Numbered from the stretch's first letter, positions 53,547-63,699 are shown. The stretch is 64,000 nucleotides of DNA from Gordonia sediminis (GCA_004193205.1 RZUM01000004.1:1-64000), one strand, 5' to 3'. Made by a program: numbers and translations. The notes: generated by a model not told the origin, from the sequence alone.

Positions 53547-54482
53547 TCAGGTTGCGGGTGTGTCGTCGGTCCCGATCGGACTGACGTCGACCGAGACGTC
53601 GATCCGGCTCTTCTTGGATTCGGTGTAGATGACGCCGCGCAGGGGCGGGACGTCGTCGTAGTCGCGGCCCCAGGCGACCGTGACGTGGCGTTCGTCGACG
53701 AGCTTGTCGTTGGTCGGGTCGAAGGCGATCCAGTGGTTCCCGGGCAGCCATACCGCGGCCCAGGCATGGCTCGCGTCGGCGCCGAAGATCTTCTCCCGCC
53801 CGGGCGGCGGGTCGGTGGCCAGGTAGCCGGACTCGTAGCGCGCGGCGAGCCCCACCGACCGCAGACACGCGATCGCGACGCGGGCGAAGTCCTGGCAGAC
53901 CCCCATGCGGCGGGCCAGCACGGTGTCGACCTTGGTGCTGATGGCCGTGGAACCCGACTTGTAGGTGAAGTCGTGGAAAATCCGCGTGGTGAGGTCGGTG
54001 ACCGCCTCGATCAGGGGCCGACCCGGCGTGAACACCTGCGCGGCGTAGGCCGTGACCGCCGGGGTGATCTCCGGCGGACACAGGTCGAGGACGAACTCCA
54101 CCGCACCAGCCCCCTCGGTGCCGAGCGCAGCCGGACGGGCCTGCTCCCACGGACCGAGAGCGGCCGGCGAGAGCAGCAGTCCTTGATCGGACGGGTCGAC
54201 GTCGACGATCGAGGTCGCGGTCACCAGCAGCTTGTCGTGAGGGGTGCGCACGTGGAAGTAGGAGTCGCTGTTGCCGTAGACGTCGACGCCGGTCGACCAG
54301 TCGTCGGGTTCGGGTTCGATGCGCACCTCGGCGCTGCGGACGTGCTGGTGGGGCAGCTCGCGCGGGGTGAGGTAACAACGTCCGTACGACGACGAGACGA
54401 CGTCGTCGTAGGTGTAGCAGGTGCTGTGGAAGACGCGGTATCGGCGGCTTCTGGTCGCGACCGCGTTGTCGGGGAAGGTCAC
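53547..54482 (-). CDS. Transglutaminase-like cysteine peptidase/ligase
   Basis: The 311-residue protein has an N-terminal beta domain (RYRVFHSTCYTYDDVVSSSY) of the kind usually paired with transglutaminase cores in this family. The transglutaminase core has the full triad: Cys196 in RRMGVCQDFARVA, His239 in ADASHAWAAVW and Asp255 in FDPTND. No signal peptide is visible, so it is probably cytosolic. GTG 54482 overlaps the preceding gene stop as GTGA, making it the third member of a co-translated operon. Substrate unknown; peptide cleavage or transfer is expected from the fold. Confidence 0.9.
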   Translation of the reverse strand: MTFPDNAVATRSRRYRVFHSTCYTYDDVVSSSYGRCYLTPRELPHQHVRSAEVRIEPEPDDWSTGVDVYGNSDSYFHVRTPHDKLLVTATSIVDVDPSDQGLLLSPAALGPWEQARPAALGTEGAGAVEFVLDLCPPEITPAVTAYAAQVFTPGRPLIEAVTDLTTRIFHDFTYKSGSTAISTKVDTVLARRMGVCQDFARVAIACLRSVGLAARYESGYLATDPPPGREKIFGADASHAWAAVWLPGNHWIAFDPTNDKLVDERHVTVAWGRDYDDVPPLRGVIYTESKKSRIDVSVDVSPIGTDDTPAT

Positions 54483-57247
54483 GTCTCGTAACCTCCGCCC
54501 CAGAGCGGTTGGGCCTCGCGCGGCGGCGCGAACCGGGTCCTGCTGAGGACGTCGGAGAGTTCGCGGACCCCTTCGGCCAGCACGGTCATCAGGTCGGCGA
54601 GTTCCTCCCGCCGGCCGTCGGTGTTGGCGGCGGCGAGATCGACGGGGTCGGAGCGGCGCAGCTCGGCGATCAGTTCCTCGACGATGCGTTCGGCCGCCGC
54701 GGACCGCAGCTCCTCCGGCACCGACGCGAGGTCGGTCCGCATCCGGGTGAGCTGGTACACCATTGCCCGGGGATTCGATTCGTCGACGAACAGCAGCTCG
54801 ATCACCGCATCGAACTGGTAGAGGCCCCGGTTGCGCCGCCGGTAGATCACCGACGATTCGTTGGCGATCAGGAACGACTCCAGCAGCGACTGCTCGGTCT
54901 CGCGGTCGTGCTGCTCGGCGAACAGTGCAGCGGTCAGGTCGGCCAGGGTGACCGACCGCTCGATCCGCCGCCCGATGTCCATGAACCGCCATCCGGTGTC
55001 GTGCACCATCGATTCGGCCTGCAGGCCGGCGAGCGCGAGGACGCCGTGCAGGACGTCGTCGTGAGTGCTTTCCAGTTCGGAGCCGGCGTCGAGTTGGCGC
55101 CCGACGATGCTGTGGTTCGTCCGGCCCTCCCGCACCTCGGTCGCGAGCCGTTCGATGGCGCGCTCGACGGGTTTGAGCACCATCCAGGTGCTCGTCGACA
55201 TCTGATCGCGGATCGCGCGCGCCGTGGAGATCAGTCGGTCCGCCGAGTAGGCGACCGTGCCGGGCACCGAACGCGCAGCGGTCAGCTCGGCGATTCTGGC
55301 GAACGCGGCGTCGACCCGCTCCTGCGCGGTCGACGCATCCTCGTGCCCGCTCAGGAGTCCGGCGGTGTCCAGGTACACGGCGGTCCCGGTCACCGTCGCC
55401 ACCGCGTGCAGCATCATCGGCACGGCCGCGGACCCGCTCATCCACGGCCGGTACTGGTAGTCCTGGTAGCGCTCCCGCGCCACCTTCGCCAGCCGGGTGA
55501 CCTGCTCGGTGCGTTCGCCGTAGCGGCCGAACCAGTACAGGTCGGCGAGCACACGGGGGCTCGCCGCCGCCGCCACATCGGAGTATTCGCTGCGGGACGG
55601 CAGCCCCGCGCGCAACGAGATGGTCTCCTCGACGGTCGGGGCCTTCGTCGACGACTTCCGCGACACGTGACCACCGACGTCGGCCGACGTCACCCATACG
55701 TCCTTGGCCGCGGCGGTACGCATCGCCGACCCGGCGGGACCGTCGGCCAGCACCGAGCCGAGGCCACTGGGCATGACCGCGTACGTCGGTCCCTGGGCGA
55801 CACTGAACGCCCGCAACGCCACCGGCGCCGCGCGCACCACGCCGACCGTCGGGTCGGTCCCGTCCAGTGGCGGGGTCCAGAACCGCCCCGGTGTCATCGT
55901 CGGGGCCACCGAGAACGACTCGAGCGACCGGCCGACCCACTGCCACGTCTCGGCCTCGATCCGGGCCAGCAGACCGTCGCGGGTGAAGGCGTCGACCAGC
56001 GGTACCACGATTTCCTCGCCGGTGCGGAAGTTGGTGAGGACGAGACGGTCGATGTCCGCGCGGATCTTGGTGCGCTGCAACTCGTCACCCGCCCACAGGG
56101 TGGGCACCGACGGCAAAATGAGCTCCTCGTCGAGGAGCACCGGGGCGAGCCGTTCGAGCACGGTGTGCAGCGCCGGATTCTCCAGGACCCCGCTGCCGAG
56201 GGTGTTCACGACAGTCACGTTGCCGCGCGAGATCGCCTCGACCAGGCCGGCGACACCGAGCCGCGAATCCGTCCGCAGGTCCAGCGGATCGGCGAACTCG
56301 GCGTCGATGCGACGCAACAGGACGTCGACGCGTTTGTACTTACCCAGGGACCGCATGTAGACCACGCCGTCCCGAACGCTGAGATCGGCACCCTCCACGA
56401 GCGGGAAGCCGAGCACCGCGGCGAGGTAGGCCTGGTCGAAGGCCGTCTCGGACATGCTGCCGGGGCTCAGAACAACCACCGTCGGGTCGTCCACACCAGG
56501 CGGGGCGTAGTCGAAAAGCGCCAGTCGTAACGTCCCGGCGAACATCGTCATGGGGCGGGGCGCGCAGGACTGGAACAGCTGCGGGAAAGCCCGCGACACC
56601 AGCCGCCGGTCGATGATGGCGAACCCGATTCCCGACGGCGCCTGCGTGCGGTCGGCGTATACCTCGAATCTGCCGTCGGGTGCACGGCCGAGGTCGAGCG
56701 CATGCATGAACAGGGCGTGCGGTCCGGGAACCTCCAGCCGCGCGGCCTTGCGGATGTAACCGGGGTGGCCGAAGACCATCTCGGGCGGTATCAGCCCCGA
56801 CGTCAGTGTCCGCTGATCCCGGTAGAGGTCGCGCAGCAGCAGATCGAGCAGCGTCGAGCGTTGGGTGATGGCCTTCTCGAGTTCCGACCACTCCGCCCCG
56901 TCGACGACCAGCGGCACCGGGTCGACCACCCAGTCCCGGGCGACCGTCTGCGCCCCGTCGTAGACGTTGTAGATGACGCCGTCGTCGCTGACCGCGGCGG
57001 TGAGCCGAGCGGCGGCGCCCGTCAGCCGCATGCTGCCGCGGTCGCCGTATCCGGTGACCAGGTCGGCCCACGCGGTGCGCGGCCGGCCGCTGTCGTCGAG
57101 CATCTCGTCGTACGGGGCCGACGCCGCCACAGGTGTGCCGTCGGCACCGAACGTCGAGATGTCGAACAGGGCCGAATCGGCGGGCCGATAGCTGTCGAAC
57201 ACTCCCGGCAGAGCACCACCTACCGGGCTGCCCGACGAAACAGTCAC
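54479..57247 (-). CDS. Circularly permuted ATP-grasp / alpha-E domain fusion protein
   Basis: The 922-residue protein joins two modules that are often separate genes. Residues about 70-470 form a circularly permuted ATP-grasp (MVFGHPGYIRKA, GIGFAIIDRRLVSRAFP, VVLSPGSMSETAFDQAYLA, VYMRSLGKYKRVDVLLRRID, NTLGSGVLENPAL). Residues about 570-905 are the all-helical alpha-E domain (LADLYWFGRYGERTEQ, then FMDIGRRIERSVTLADL). ATP-grasps of this class are predicted peptide or amide ligases. GTG 57247 overlaps the upstream gene as GTGA. Function unproven. Confidence 0.9.
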   Translation of the reverse strand: MTVSSGSPVGGALPGVFDSYRPADSALFDISTFGADGTPVAASAPYDEMLDDSGRPRTAWADLVTGYGDRGSMRLTGAAARLTAAVSDDGVIYNVYDGAQTVARDWVVDPVPLVVDGAEWSELEKAITQRSTLLDLLLRDLYRDQRTLTSGLIPPEMVFGHPGYIRKAARLEVPGPHALFMHALDLGRAPDGRFEVYADRTQAPSGIGFAIIDRRLVSRAFPQLFQSCAPRPMTMFAGTLRLALFDYAPPGVDDPTVVVLSPGSMSETAFDQAYLAAVLGFPLVEGADLSVRDGVVYMRSLGKYKRVDVLLRRIDAEFADPLDLRTDSRLGVAGLVEAISRGNVTVVNTLGSGVLENPALHTVLERLAPVLLDEELILPSVPTLWAGDELQRTKIRADIDRLVLTNFRTGEEIVVPLVDAFTRDGLLARIEAETWQWVGRSLESFSVAPTMTPGRFWTPPLDGTDPTVGVVRAAPVALRAFSVAQGPTYAVMPSGLGSVLADGPAGSAMRTAAAKDVWVTSADVGGHVSRKSSTKAPTVEETISLRAGLPSRSEYSDVAAAASPRVLADLYWFGRYGERTEQVTRLAKVARERYQDYQYRPWMSGSAAVPMMLHAVATVTGTAVYLDTAGLLSGHEDASTAQERVDAAFARIAELTAARSVPGTVAYSADRLISTARAIRDQMSTSTWMVLKPVERAIERLATEVREGRTNHSIVGRQLDAGSELESTHDDVLHGVLALAGLQAESMVHDTGWRFMDIGRRIERSVTLADLTAALFAEQHDRETEQSLLESFLIANESSVIYRRRNRGLYQFDAVIELLFVDESNPRAMVYQLTRMRTDLASVPEELRSAAAERIVEELIAELRRSDPVDLAAANTDGRREELADLMTVLAEGVRELSDVLSRTRFAPPREAQPLWGGGYET

Positions 57248-60200
57248 CGGAGCACTGTACGTGCCCGGCGCAGATCGAGGATTGCCGGGACACCGAGATC
57301 GGTCGCCATGCGCGCCTGCCGCTCACGCAGCAGTCCGATGTCGACGGAACCACTGGTGTGTCCGGCGGCCTCGAATCGGCCATTGCGGCGCGATTCCGCC
57401 TCGACCGCGTTGACCGGCGGACGGGCATACGCGAGGCCACCCGGATGCACGACGTGGTAGGTGGCGCCGCCCACCGACCGACCGACGACGGTGTCGACGA
57501 GGTCGAAGGTCAGCGGGGTGTCGATGCTGATCGTGGGGTGCAGTGCGCTCGGCGGCTGCCACGCACGGAAGCGGATACCCGCGACCCGTTCGCCGCTGCG
57601 CCCGGTCGGGGCGAGCGGGATCGGGAAGCCGTTGCAGGTCAGCATGAAACGGTCGTCCTCGCCACCCATGACGCGGACCTGCACACGCTCGATCGACGAA
57701 TCGACATAGCGGGCCGTACCCGTTCCGGTCGATTCCTCGCCCAGGGTGTCCCAGGGTTCGATCGCCCCGCGCAGTTCCACCTCGTGGTCGCGGATCGACA
57801 CGGTCCCCAGACGGGGGAAACGGAACTCGGTGAACGGATCGAGCCATGCGGTCTCGAAGGGGTAGCCGGCCTCCCGCAGATCCTCGGCGACCGTGGCGAT
57901 GTCGGCGATCACATGGTGCGGCAGGAGATGCTTGCCGTGCAGGTCGGCTCCGTGGCGCACGAGCCGGGCCCGATGCGGGTGCTCCCAGAACCACGACACC
58001 AGCGAACGGACCAGCAGCGACTGCACCATCGCCATCTGGTGATGCGGGGGCATCTCGAACGCCCGCAGTTCCAGCAGCCCGAGCCGGCCGCGCGCCGAGT
58101 CGGGGCTGTAGAGCTTGTCGATGCAGAACTCCGCACGGTGGGTGTTGCCGGTGATGTCGGTGAGCAGGTGACGCAGAGCCCGATCGGTCACCCACGGGTT
58201 CGGCGGGGCGTCGACACCACGGGCCGCGTCGCCCTTCACCGCGAGCCGGTCGATCTCGGCGAACGCGATCTCCATCTCGTAGAGCGCGGATTCGCGCCCT
58301 TCGTCGGCCCGGGGAGCCTGCGAGGTGGTGCCCACGAACCGCCCGCTGAACAGGTACGACAGCGACGGATGCCGCTGCCAGTAGGTCAGCATCGACACCA
58401 GCAGGTCGGGACGCCGCAGCATCGGCGAGTCGGCCGGGGTCTGGCCACCCAGAGTGATGTGGTTACCGCCGCCGGTGCCACCGTGGCTGCCGTCGAGGTC
58501 GAAGGTCTCGGTGCCGAGCCGGGCTCGGCGTGCATGGTCGTACAGCGATTCCAGGAGCTCTGACTGTTCGGCGAAGCTGTTGGTCGGCTGGATGTTGACC
58601 TCGATCACGCCGGGGTCCGGCGTGACGGTCAGGCTGACCAGGCGTGGGTCCGACGGTGGGCCGTAGCCCTCGATGACGACCGGGGTGTCGATCGCCGCCG
58701 CCGACTCCTCGATGAACTCGACGACGGCGAGGTATTCCTCGAGTTTCGCCAAGGGCGGCAGGAACAGGTGCAGAACACCGTTGCGCACCTCGGCCACGAT
58801 GGCCGAGCGCGGCACGAACGCCGACGGGTCGACCTCCTTGACGATCGTGCCGAGCGCCTGCGCCGGATCCGCCGGCAGGGCCTGCGGGCGTGTCGACGGA
58901 TCGGCCTCGAACAGAACCGGCGCGGGCCCCCAGGACAGCGAATTCAACGGCAGACGCAGACCCGCGGGCGAGGTTCCGGCGGTCAGCACGAGATGTCCGC
59001 GGCGGGTGGTCCAGCGGGCGCTCTGCCAGGCCGTCTCGTCCTCGGACCGGCTCAGCGGCAGGACGTAGGCGACGGGCTCGGACGTCGAGGAATCCAAGCG
59101 GGCGAGCAGCTTGCGGCGTGCCTCGGTCGAGTCCTCCGGGGGTGTCAGATCGAATTCCTCGTCGTCACCGGCTTCGACGGCGCGCGCCCACACCGCCTTC
59201 TGGCGTGCGGTCAGCACCGTGGGATCACTGCCCGGATCCCCGGGGGGAAGTGCGGCGAGTTCTTCCGTCCGTACGAGCGGATCCTCGTAGGCCGGCATCA
59301 CCTGTGATGGCGGCAGACCGATCGTCGCGGCCACACCGGCGAGCAGCGCTTTCGCGTCATCGATCCCGACCCCGCCGTCGACGGTCCCTGGATGGTTGCC
59401 GAAGGTCTCGGTCTCGATGCAGGCGGCGGCGTCGGCCTGGGTCGACCACGGGTCGGCCAGCAGTTCCGACCGCTTCCAGATGGGCAGGCCGTCGCTGCGC
59501 CACATCAGCGCGATCTGCCACCGCGGCAACGGCTCCCCCGGGTACCACTTGCCCTGGCTGCGCTGGACGAGCCCGTCCGGCGCATAGGCATCCTTGAGCC
59601 GGGCGGCGAGATCCGAGGCCAGCATCCGCTTGTGCGGGCCGTCGGCGTCGGTCAGCCATTCCGGATCGGTCTGGTTGTCGATGGACACGAAGGTCGGTTC
59701 GCCGCCCATCGTCAGCCGCACGTCGTTGGCCTTCATCTTGGCGTCGACGGCGGCTCCGAGGTCGATGACCCGACCCCACTGCTCGGGTGTGTAGGGCAGG
59801 GTCACCCGGGGATCCTCGTGGAACCGGGTGACCGTGTTGGAGAAGTCGAGGGTCGCGTGGCAGGGGCCGGTGGCGCCGGTGATCGGCGCCGCGCCGCCGG
59901 GATTGGGGGTCGCGGCGAGCGGGATGTGTCCCTCGCCGGCGAACAGCCCCGACGTCGGGTCCATGCCCACCCAGCCGGCGCCGGGCAGGTAGACCTCGGT
60001 CCACGCGTGCAGGTCGGTGAAGTCGGCGTCCGGACCCGACGGTCCGTCGAGCGACTTGACGTCGGAGGTCAGCTGCACGAGGTAGCCGGACACGAACCGG
60101 GCGGCCAGTCCCAGCTCGCGCAGCAGCGCCACCAGCAGCCAGGCGGAGTCACGACAGGATCCGATGGCACTCGACAGGGTGTGCTCGGGTGTCTGCACAC

Positions 60201-60726
60201 CCTGTTCGAGCCGGACGGTGTAGCCCACCGCATCACACACGGCCTGATTCAGCGCGACCAGGAAATCGATGATGCGGACCTTGCCGGTCGGCTTGTGCGC
60301 CGCCGCGAACTCGGCGACCGCCGGGTGGACCGGAGCGCCGGCGAACTCACCCTCGGTCACGCCGACCGGCCGCAGGAAGATCTCCAGATCCTCGCGCAGG
60401 TCGTCGGGGTATTCGAAGCCGTACTCCTCGGCCCAGTCCTCGATGAAGAAGTTGAACGGGTTGATCGCGGTGAGGTCGGCGACCAGGCTGACCGTGATCG
60501 ACAGCGTGTTCGACGGTTCCGGGAACACCAGCCGCGCCATGTAGTTGCTGAACGCGTCCTGCTGCCAGTTCAGGAAGTGTTCGCCCGGTTCGACTTTCAG
60601 CGAATATGCCTCGATGGGGGTACGTGAGTGCGGGGCCGGTCGCAGACGCACCACGTGAGGAAAGATCTTGACCGCGCGGTCGAATGCGTAACTCGTGCGA
60701 TGCTCAAGGGCCACCTTGATCGTCAT
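57244..60726 (-). CDS. Transglutaminase plus DUF2126 large protein
   Basis: The 1160-residue protein starts with a transglutaminase module: beta domain 1 to about 130, then Cys191 in SAIGSCRDSAWLL, His240 in DLHAWTEVYLPGAGW and Asp256 in MDPTSG. From about 340 it is DUF2126, with TMGGEPTFVSIDN, EVNIQPTNSFAEQ (about 708), SHGGTGGGNHITLGG (about 747) and NTHRAEFCIDKLYSPD (about 862). These blocks recall carboxylate-amine ligases of the GCS2/glutamine-synthetase type, which is an inference from spacing and residue type. It is the first gene of the operon, with a -10-like TATATT upstream and an orthologue at the equivalent M. tuberculosis locus. Confidence 0.88.
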   Translation of the reverse strand: MTIKVALEHRTSYAFDRAVKIFPHVVRLRPAPHSRTPIEAYSLKVEPGEHFLNWQQDAFSNYMARLVFPEPSNTLSITVSLVADLTAINPFNFFIEDWAEEYGFEYPDDLREDLEIFLRPVGVTEGEFAGAPVHPAVAEFAAAHKPTGKVRIIDFLVALNQAVCDAVGYTVRLEQGVQTPEHTLSSAIGSCRDSAWLLVALLRELGLAARFVSGYLVQLTSDVKSLDGPSGPDADFTDLHAWTEVYLPGAGWVGMDPTSGLFAGEGHIPLAATPNPGGAAPITGATGPCHATLDFSNTVTRFHEDPRVTLPYTPEQWGRVIDLGAAVDAKMKANDVRLTMGGEPTFVSIDNQTDPEWLTDADGPHKRMLASDLAARLKDAYAPDGLVQRSQGKWYPGEPLPRWQIALMWRSDGLPIWKRSELLADPWSTQADAAACIETETFGNHPGTVDGGVGIDDAKALLAGVAATIGLPPSQVMPAYEDPLVRTEELAALPPGDPGSDPTVLTARQKAVWARAVEAGDDEEFDLTPPEDSTEARRKLLARLDSSTSEPVAYVLPLSRSEDETAWQSARWTTRRGHLVLTAGTSPAGLRLPLNSLSWGPAPVLFEADPSTRPQALPADPAQALGTIVKEVDPSAFVPRSAIVAEVRNGVLHLFLPPLAKLEEYLAVVEFIEESAAAIDTPVVIEGYGPPSDPRLVSLTVTPDPGVIEVNIQPTNSFAEQSELLESLYDHARRARLGTETFDLDGSHGGTGGGNHITLGGQTPADSPMLRRPDLLVSMLTYWQRHPSLSYLFSGRFVGTTSQAPRADEGRESALYEMEIAFAEIDRLAVKGDAARGVDAPPNPWVTDRALRHLLTDITGNTHRAEFCIDKLYSPDSARGRLGLLELRAFEMPPHHQMAMVQSLLVRSLVSWFWEHPHRARLVRHGADLHGKHLLPHHVIADIATVAEDLREAGYPFETAWLDPFTEFRFPRLGTVSIRDHEVELRGAIEPWDTLGEESTGTGTARYVDSSIERVQVRVMGGEDDRFMLTCNGFPIPLAPTGRSGERVAGIRFRAWQPPSALHPTISIDTPLTFDLVDTVVGRSVGGATYHVVHPGGLAYARPPVNAVEAESRRNGRFEAAGHTSGSVDIGLLRERQARMATDLGVPAILDLRRARTVLR

Positions 60727-60728
60727 GG

Positions 60729-60740
60729 TGTGAAATCACA
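60729..60740. promoter_or_regulatory. TGTGA-N2-TCACA inverted repeat before the DUF2126 gene
   Basis: TGTGAAATCACA lies 3 nt upstream of the ATG at 60726, overlapping the leader. The half-sites are those of CRP-family regulators, but their spacing is 2 nt instead of 6, so identity is doubtful. It could also shape the 5' end of the mRNA. Confidence 0.35.
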
Positions 60741-60763
60741 TCACATATGACGACCGGATGCCC

Positions 60764-60769
60764 AATATA
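60764..60769 (-). promoter_or_regulatory. Probable -10 of the DUF2126 operon
   Basis: TATATT on the minus strand lies 38 nt before the DUF2126 start and would give a leader of roughly 30 nt. No good -35 is visible. The AT-rich hexamer is conspicuous in this GC-rich setting. Confidence 0.45.
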
Positions 60770-60796
60770 GCGGGCTGCGTCACGTACCGGCAGAGT

Positions 60797-60818
60797 GTGC
60801 AGGCGGCGCCACCCGCAC
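60797..60818 (-). terminator. Imperfect hairpin after aspS
   Basis: GTGC at 60797-60800 pairs with GCAC at 60815-60818 with partial GC pairing between, starting 7 nt past the aspS stop. It may separate aspS from the DUF2126 operon. Confidence 0.35.
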
Positions 60819-60825
60819 CCCCGAC

Positions 60826-62661
60826 TCACCGTCCCGCAATGCCTCCGGCGACCTCGGTCCCCTCCACGGGGGCCTCACCACCGGCCTGCGCCCGGTTCCG
60901 CGGTACCGGTTTCGCGTCGATTCCGGACTCCTTGCGCTGCTGGGCCGTGATCGCAGCCGGCGCGTCGGTGAGCGGGTCCACACCACCACCGGACTTCGGG
61001 AAGGCGATCACCTCGCGGATCGAGTGCTCGCCGGCGAGCAGCGCGGTGATGCGGTCCCAGCCGAAGGCGATACCGCCGTGCGGCGGAGCACCAAACGCGA
61101 AGGCGTCGAGGAGGAAGCCGAACTTCTCCTGCGCCTCGTCGTGACCGATCCCCATGATGGCGAACACACGCTCCTGGACGTCCCGACGGTGGATACGGAT
61201 CGACCCGCCGCCGATCTCGTTGCCGTTGCAGACGATGTCGTAGGCGAAGGCGTAGGCCGAACCGGGGTCGGATTCCAGCGTCTCGAGCGACTCGGGCTTG
61301 GGTGCGGTGAACGCGTGGTGCAGCGCCGTCCACGCGCCCGACCCGACCGCGACGTCACCCGACGCGGTTGCCTCGTCGACCGACTCGAACAGCGGTGCGT
61401 CGACCACCCAGGTGAACGCCCAGTCTCCGGGTTTGATGAGCCCCAGGCGGTTGGCGATCTCCACCCGCGCGGCGCCCAGGAGTGCGCGCTGCGTCTTGGC
61501 CGGACCTGCGGCGAAGAACACGCAGTCACCCGGGTTGGCCCCGACGTGGGCGACGAGCCCGTCGCGTTCGGCCTCCGACAGGTTCTTGGCGACCGGACCG
61601 CCCAGCGTGCCGTCCTCGCCGACGAGGACGTACGCCAGGCCCCTGGCCCCGCGCTGTTTGGCCCATTCCTGCCACGCGTCGAGCTGGCGGCGCGGCTGCG
61701 ACGCCCCTCCGGGCATGACGACCGCGCCGACGTAGGGTGCCTGGAATACCCGGAACGGCGTGTCGGAGAAGTACTCGGTGCATTCGACCAGTTCGAGGCC
61801 GAAACGCAAATCGGGTTTGTCTGTGCCGAAACGGCGCATCGCATCGTCGTAGGTCAACCGCGGGATGGGCGTGGTGATCTCCACCCCGATGAGCCGCCAC
61901 AGCGCGGCGAGGATCTCCTCGGACAGGGCGATGACGTCGTCCTGGTCCACGAAGCTCATCTCCAGGTCGAGCTGGGTGAACTCCGGCTGCCGATCGGCCC
62001 GGAAGTCCTCGTCGCGGTAGCAACGCGCGATCTGGTAGTACCGCTCCATGCCTGCGACCATCAGCAGCTGCTTGAACAGCTGCGGGCTCTGCGGCAGCGC
62101 GTAGAAGGTGCCCGGCTGCAGTCGTGCCGGCACCAGGAAGTCGCGCGCACCCTCGGGTGTCGACCGCGTCAGGGTGGGCGTCTCCACCTCGACGAAGTCG
62201 TGGTCGGCCAGTACCGCGCGGGCCGCGGCATTCACCTTCGACCGCAGGCGCAGCGCATGCGCCGGGCCCTCGCGCCGCAGGTCCAGGTAGCGGTGGCGCA
62301 GGCGCGCCTCCTCGCCCGGGGCCTCGTCGAGTTGGAACGGCAGCGGCGCGGACGCGTTGAGCACCTCGAGGCCGACGGCGTTGATCTCGATCTCGCCGGA
62401 GGGCAGGTTGGGGTTCTCGCTGCCGGCCGGGCGTTCCTCGACGACACCGGTGACCGCGACACAGAACTCGGCGCGCAACCGGTGGGCGGCCTCGGCAACC
62501 CCTTCTTCCCGGAAGACCACCTGGACCAGTCCCGAGCGGTCCCGCAGATCGATGAAGACCACGCCGCCGTGATCGCGTCGACGGGCGACCCAGCCCGTGA
62601 CGGTGACGGTCTGCGCGGCGTCGGCTCGGCGAAGCGAACCGGCCAGATGCGTGCGGAGCAC
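60826..62661 (-). CDS. aspS: Aspartyl-tRNA synthetase
   Basis: This enzyme charges tRNA-Asp; in actinobacteria the enzyme may also charge tRNA-Asn for the GatCAB route, which cannot be decided here. In 611 residues: anticodon-binding OB domain ([20 protein letters not shown]), class II motif 1 region ([20 protein letters not shown]), motif 2 ([20 protein letters not shown]), the bacterial insertion domain (about 290-430) and motif 3 ([16 protein letters not shown]). GTG 62661 follows GGAAGGA by 7 nt and matches the family start LRTHLAGSL; longer in-frame readings are not real. Confidence 0.97.
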   Translation of the reverse strand: MLRTHLAGSLRRADAAQTVTVTGWVARRRDHGGVVFIDLRDRSGLVQVVFREEGVAEAAHRLRAEFCVAVTGVVEERPAGSENPNLPSGEIEINAVGLEVLNASAPLPFQLDEAPGEEARLRHRYLDLRREGPAHALRLRSKVNAAARAVLADHDFVEVETPTLTRSTPEGARDFLVPARLQPGTFYALPQSPQLFKQLLMVAGMERYYQIARCYRDEDFRADRQPEFTQLDLEMSFVDQDDVIALSEEILAALWRLIGVEITTPIPRLTYDDAMRRFGTDKPDLRFGLELVECTEYFSDTPFRVFQAPYVGAVVMPGGASQPRRQLDAWQEWAKQRGARGLAYVLVGEDGTLGGPVAKNLSEAERDGLVAHVGANPGDCVFFAAGPAKTQRALLGAARVEIANRLGLIKPGDWAFTWVVDAPLFESVDEATASGDVAVGSGAWTALHHAFTAPKPESLETLESDPGSAYAFAYDIVCNGNEIGGGSIRIHRRDVQERVFAIMGIGHDEAQEKFGFLLDAFAFGAPPHGGIAFGWDRITALLAGEHSIREVIAFPKSGGGVDPLTDAPAAITAQQRKESGIDAKPVPRNRAQAGGEAPVEGTEVAGGIAGR

Positions 62662-62838
62662 TCGAAGTCCTTCCAGGGTGGAGAAACGATGAACTCGGCT
62701 CATCCTACTTTCGGGTCTGACGTGGACCCGAACCCGGTCGTCCGCGAATATGCTCGACCGTGCCGAGACGGTCCGCGCGGCCCGGGACCGGTCCGGTGTG
62801 CAGCGACGGCCACGGCGAGGGTTCGAGGGGTATGCAAC

Positions 62839-63699
62839 ATGACATTTCAAGGCGGCGGCCCCCTGGACACCAGTACCGTCTCGGGTGGTGGTGGCGGCAT
62901 GGGCCGCATCGCGATCGGTGGCGGCGCCGGCCTGATCATCACCCTGGTCGCCCTGTTCCTCGGCATCGATCCCGGCTCGCTGACCGGTGGTACCGGCGAC
63001 GGTTCTGGTCAGGTCCTCACTCAGGGCGACGCGGAGATCGACGCGCACATCGAATCCTGCACGATCGAGAAGGCCAACACCGACGACATCTGCCGGATCG
63101 TGGCGACGGTCAACAGCGTCAACGCCGTGTGGTCGGATCTGATGCCTGGCTACACCCCGCCACGGACGAAGATCTTCTCCGGCTCGGTCGCCACCGGCTG
63201 CGGCCCCGCCAGCTCGGCCACCGGCCCGTTCTACTGCCCCGCCGATCAGACCGCGTACTTCGACCCGTCGTTCTTCGCGGTGCTCAAGCAGATGGGTGGT
63301 AGTGACGGTCCGCTCGCGCAGGAGTACGTCGTCGCACATGAGTACGGTCACCACGTGGAGAACCTGACCGGGGTGCTGGCGAAGGGGAACCGGATGGGAT
63401 CGCAGGGCCCGCGGTCGGGGTCGGTTCGTATCGAGCTGCAGGCCGACTGTCTGGCCGGGGTGTGGGCCTATCACGCCGACAAGGGACCCGACGCGATGCT
63501 CGAACCGCTCACGCAAGCCCAGATCGGCAGTGTGATCCAGACCGCGAAGGCAATCGGCGACGACACCATCCAGGGCGCCGGGTCCAACCCAGAGGGCTGG
63601 ACACACGGGTCGGCGACCCAACGTTCCCGATGGTTCGGCATCGGATACGGCTCCGGCGATCCCCGACGATGCGACACGTTCGCAACCAACGACCTGTGA
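62839..63699 (+). CDS. Neutral zinc metallopeptidase, YpfJ family
   Basis: The 286-residue protein has a short Gly/Ser-rich cytoplasmic start, one membrane helix at about 23-42 and an extracytoplasmic zincin domain. The zinc site is HEYGHH (His167, Glu168, His171) with a downstream [11 protein letters not shown] carrying the likely third ligand (Glu about 202). Cysteine pairs (GCGP, FYCP) may form a disulfide. ATG 62839 is preceded by GAGGGG. It is divergent from aspS, as in M. tuberculosis. Substrate unknown. Confidence 0.9.
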   Translation: MTFQGGGPLDTSTVSGGGGGMGRIAIGGGAGLIITLVALFLGIDPGSLTGGTGDGSGQVLTQGDAEIDAHIESCTIEKANTDDICRIVATVNSVNAVWSDLMPGYTPPRTKIFSGSVATGCGPASSATGPFYCPADQTAYFDPSFFAVLKQMGGSDGPLAQEYVVAHEYGHHVENLTGVLAKGNRMGSQGPRSGSVRIELQADCLAGVWAYHADKGPDAMLEPLTQAQIGSVIQTAKAIGDDTIQGAGSNPEGWTHGSATQRSRWFGIGYGSGDPRRCDTFATNDL

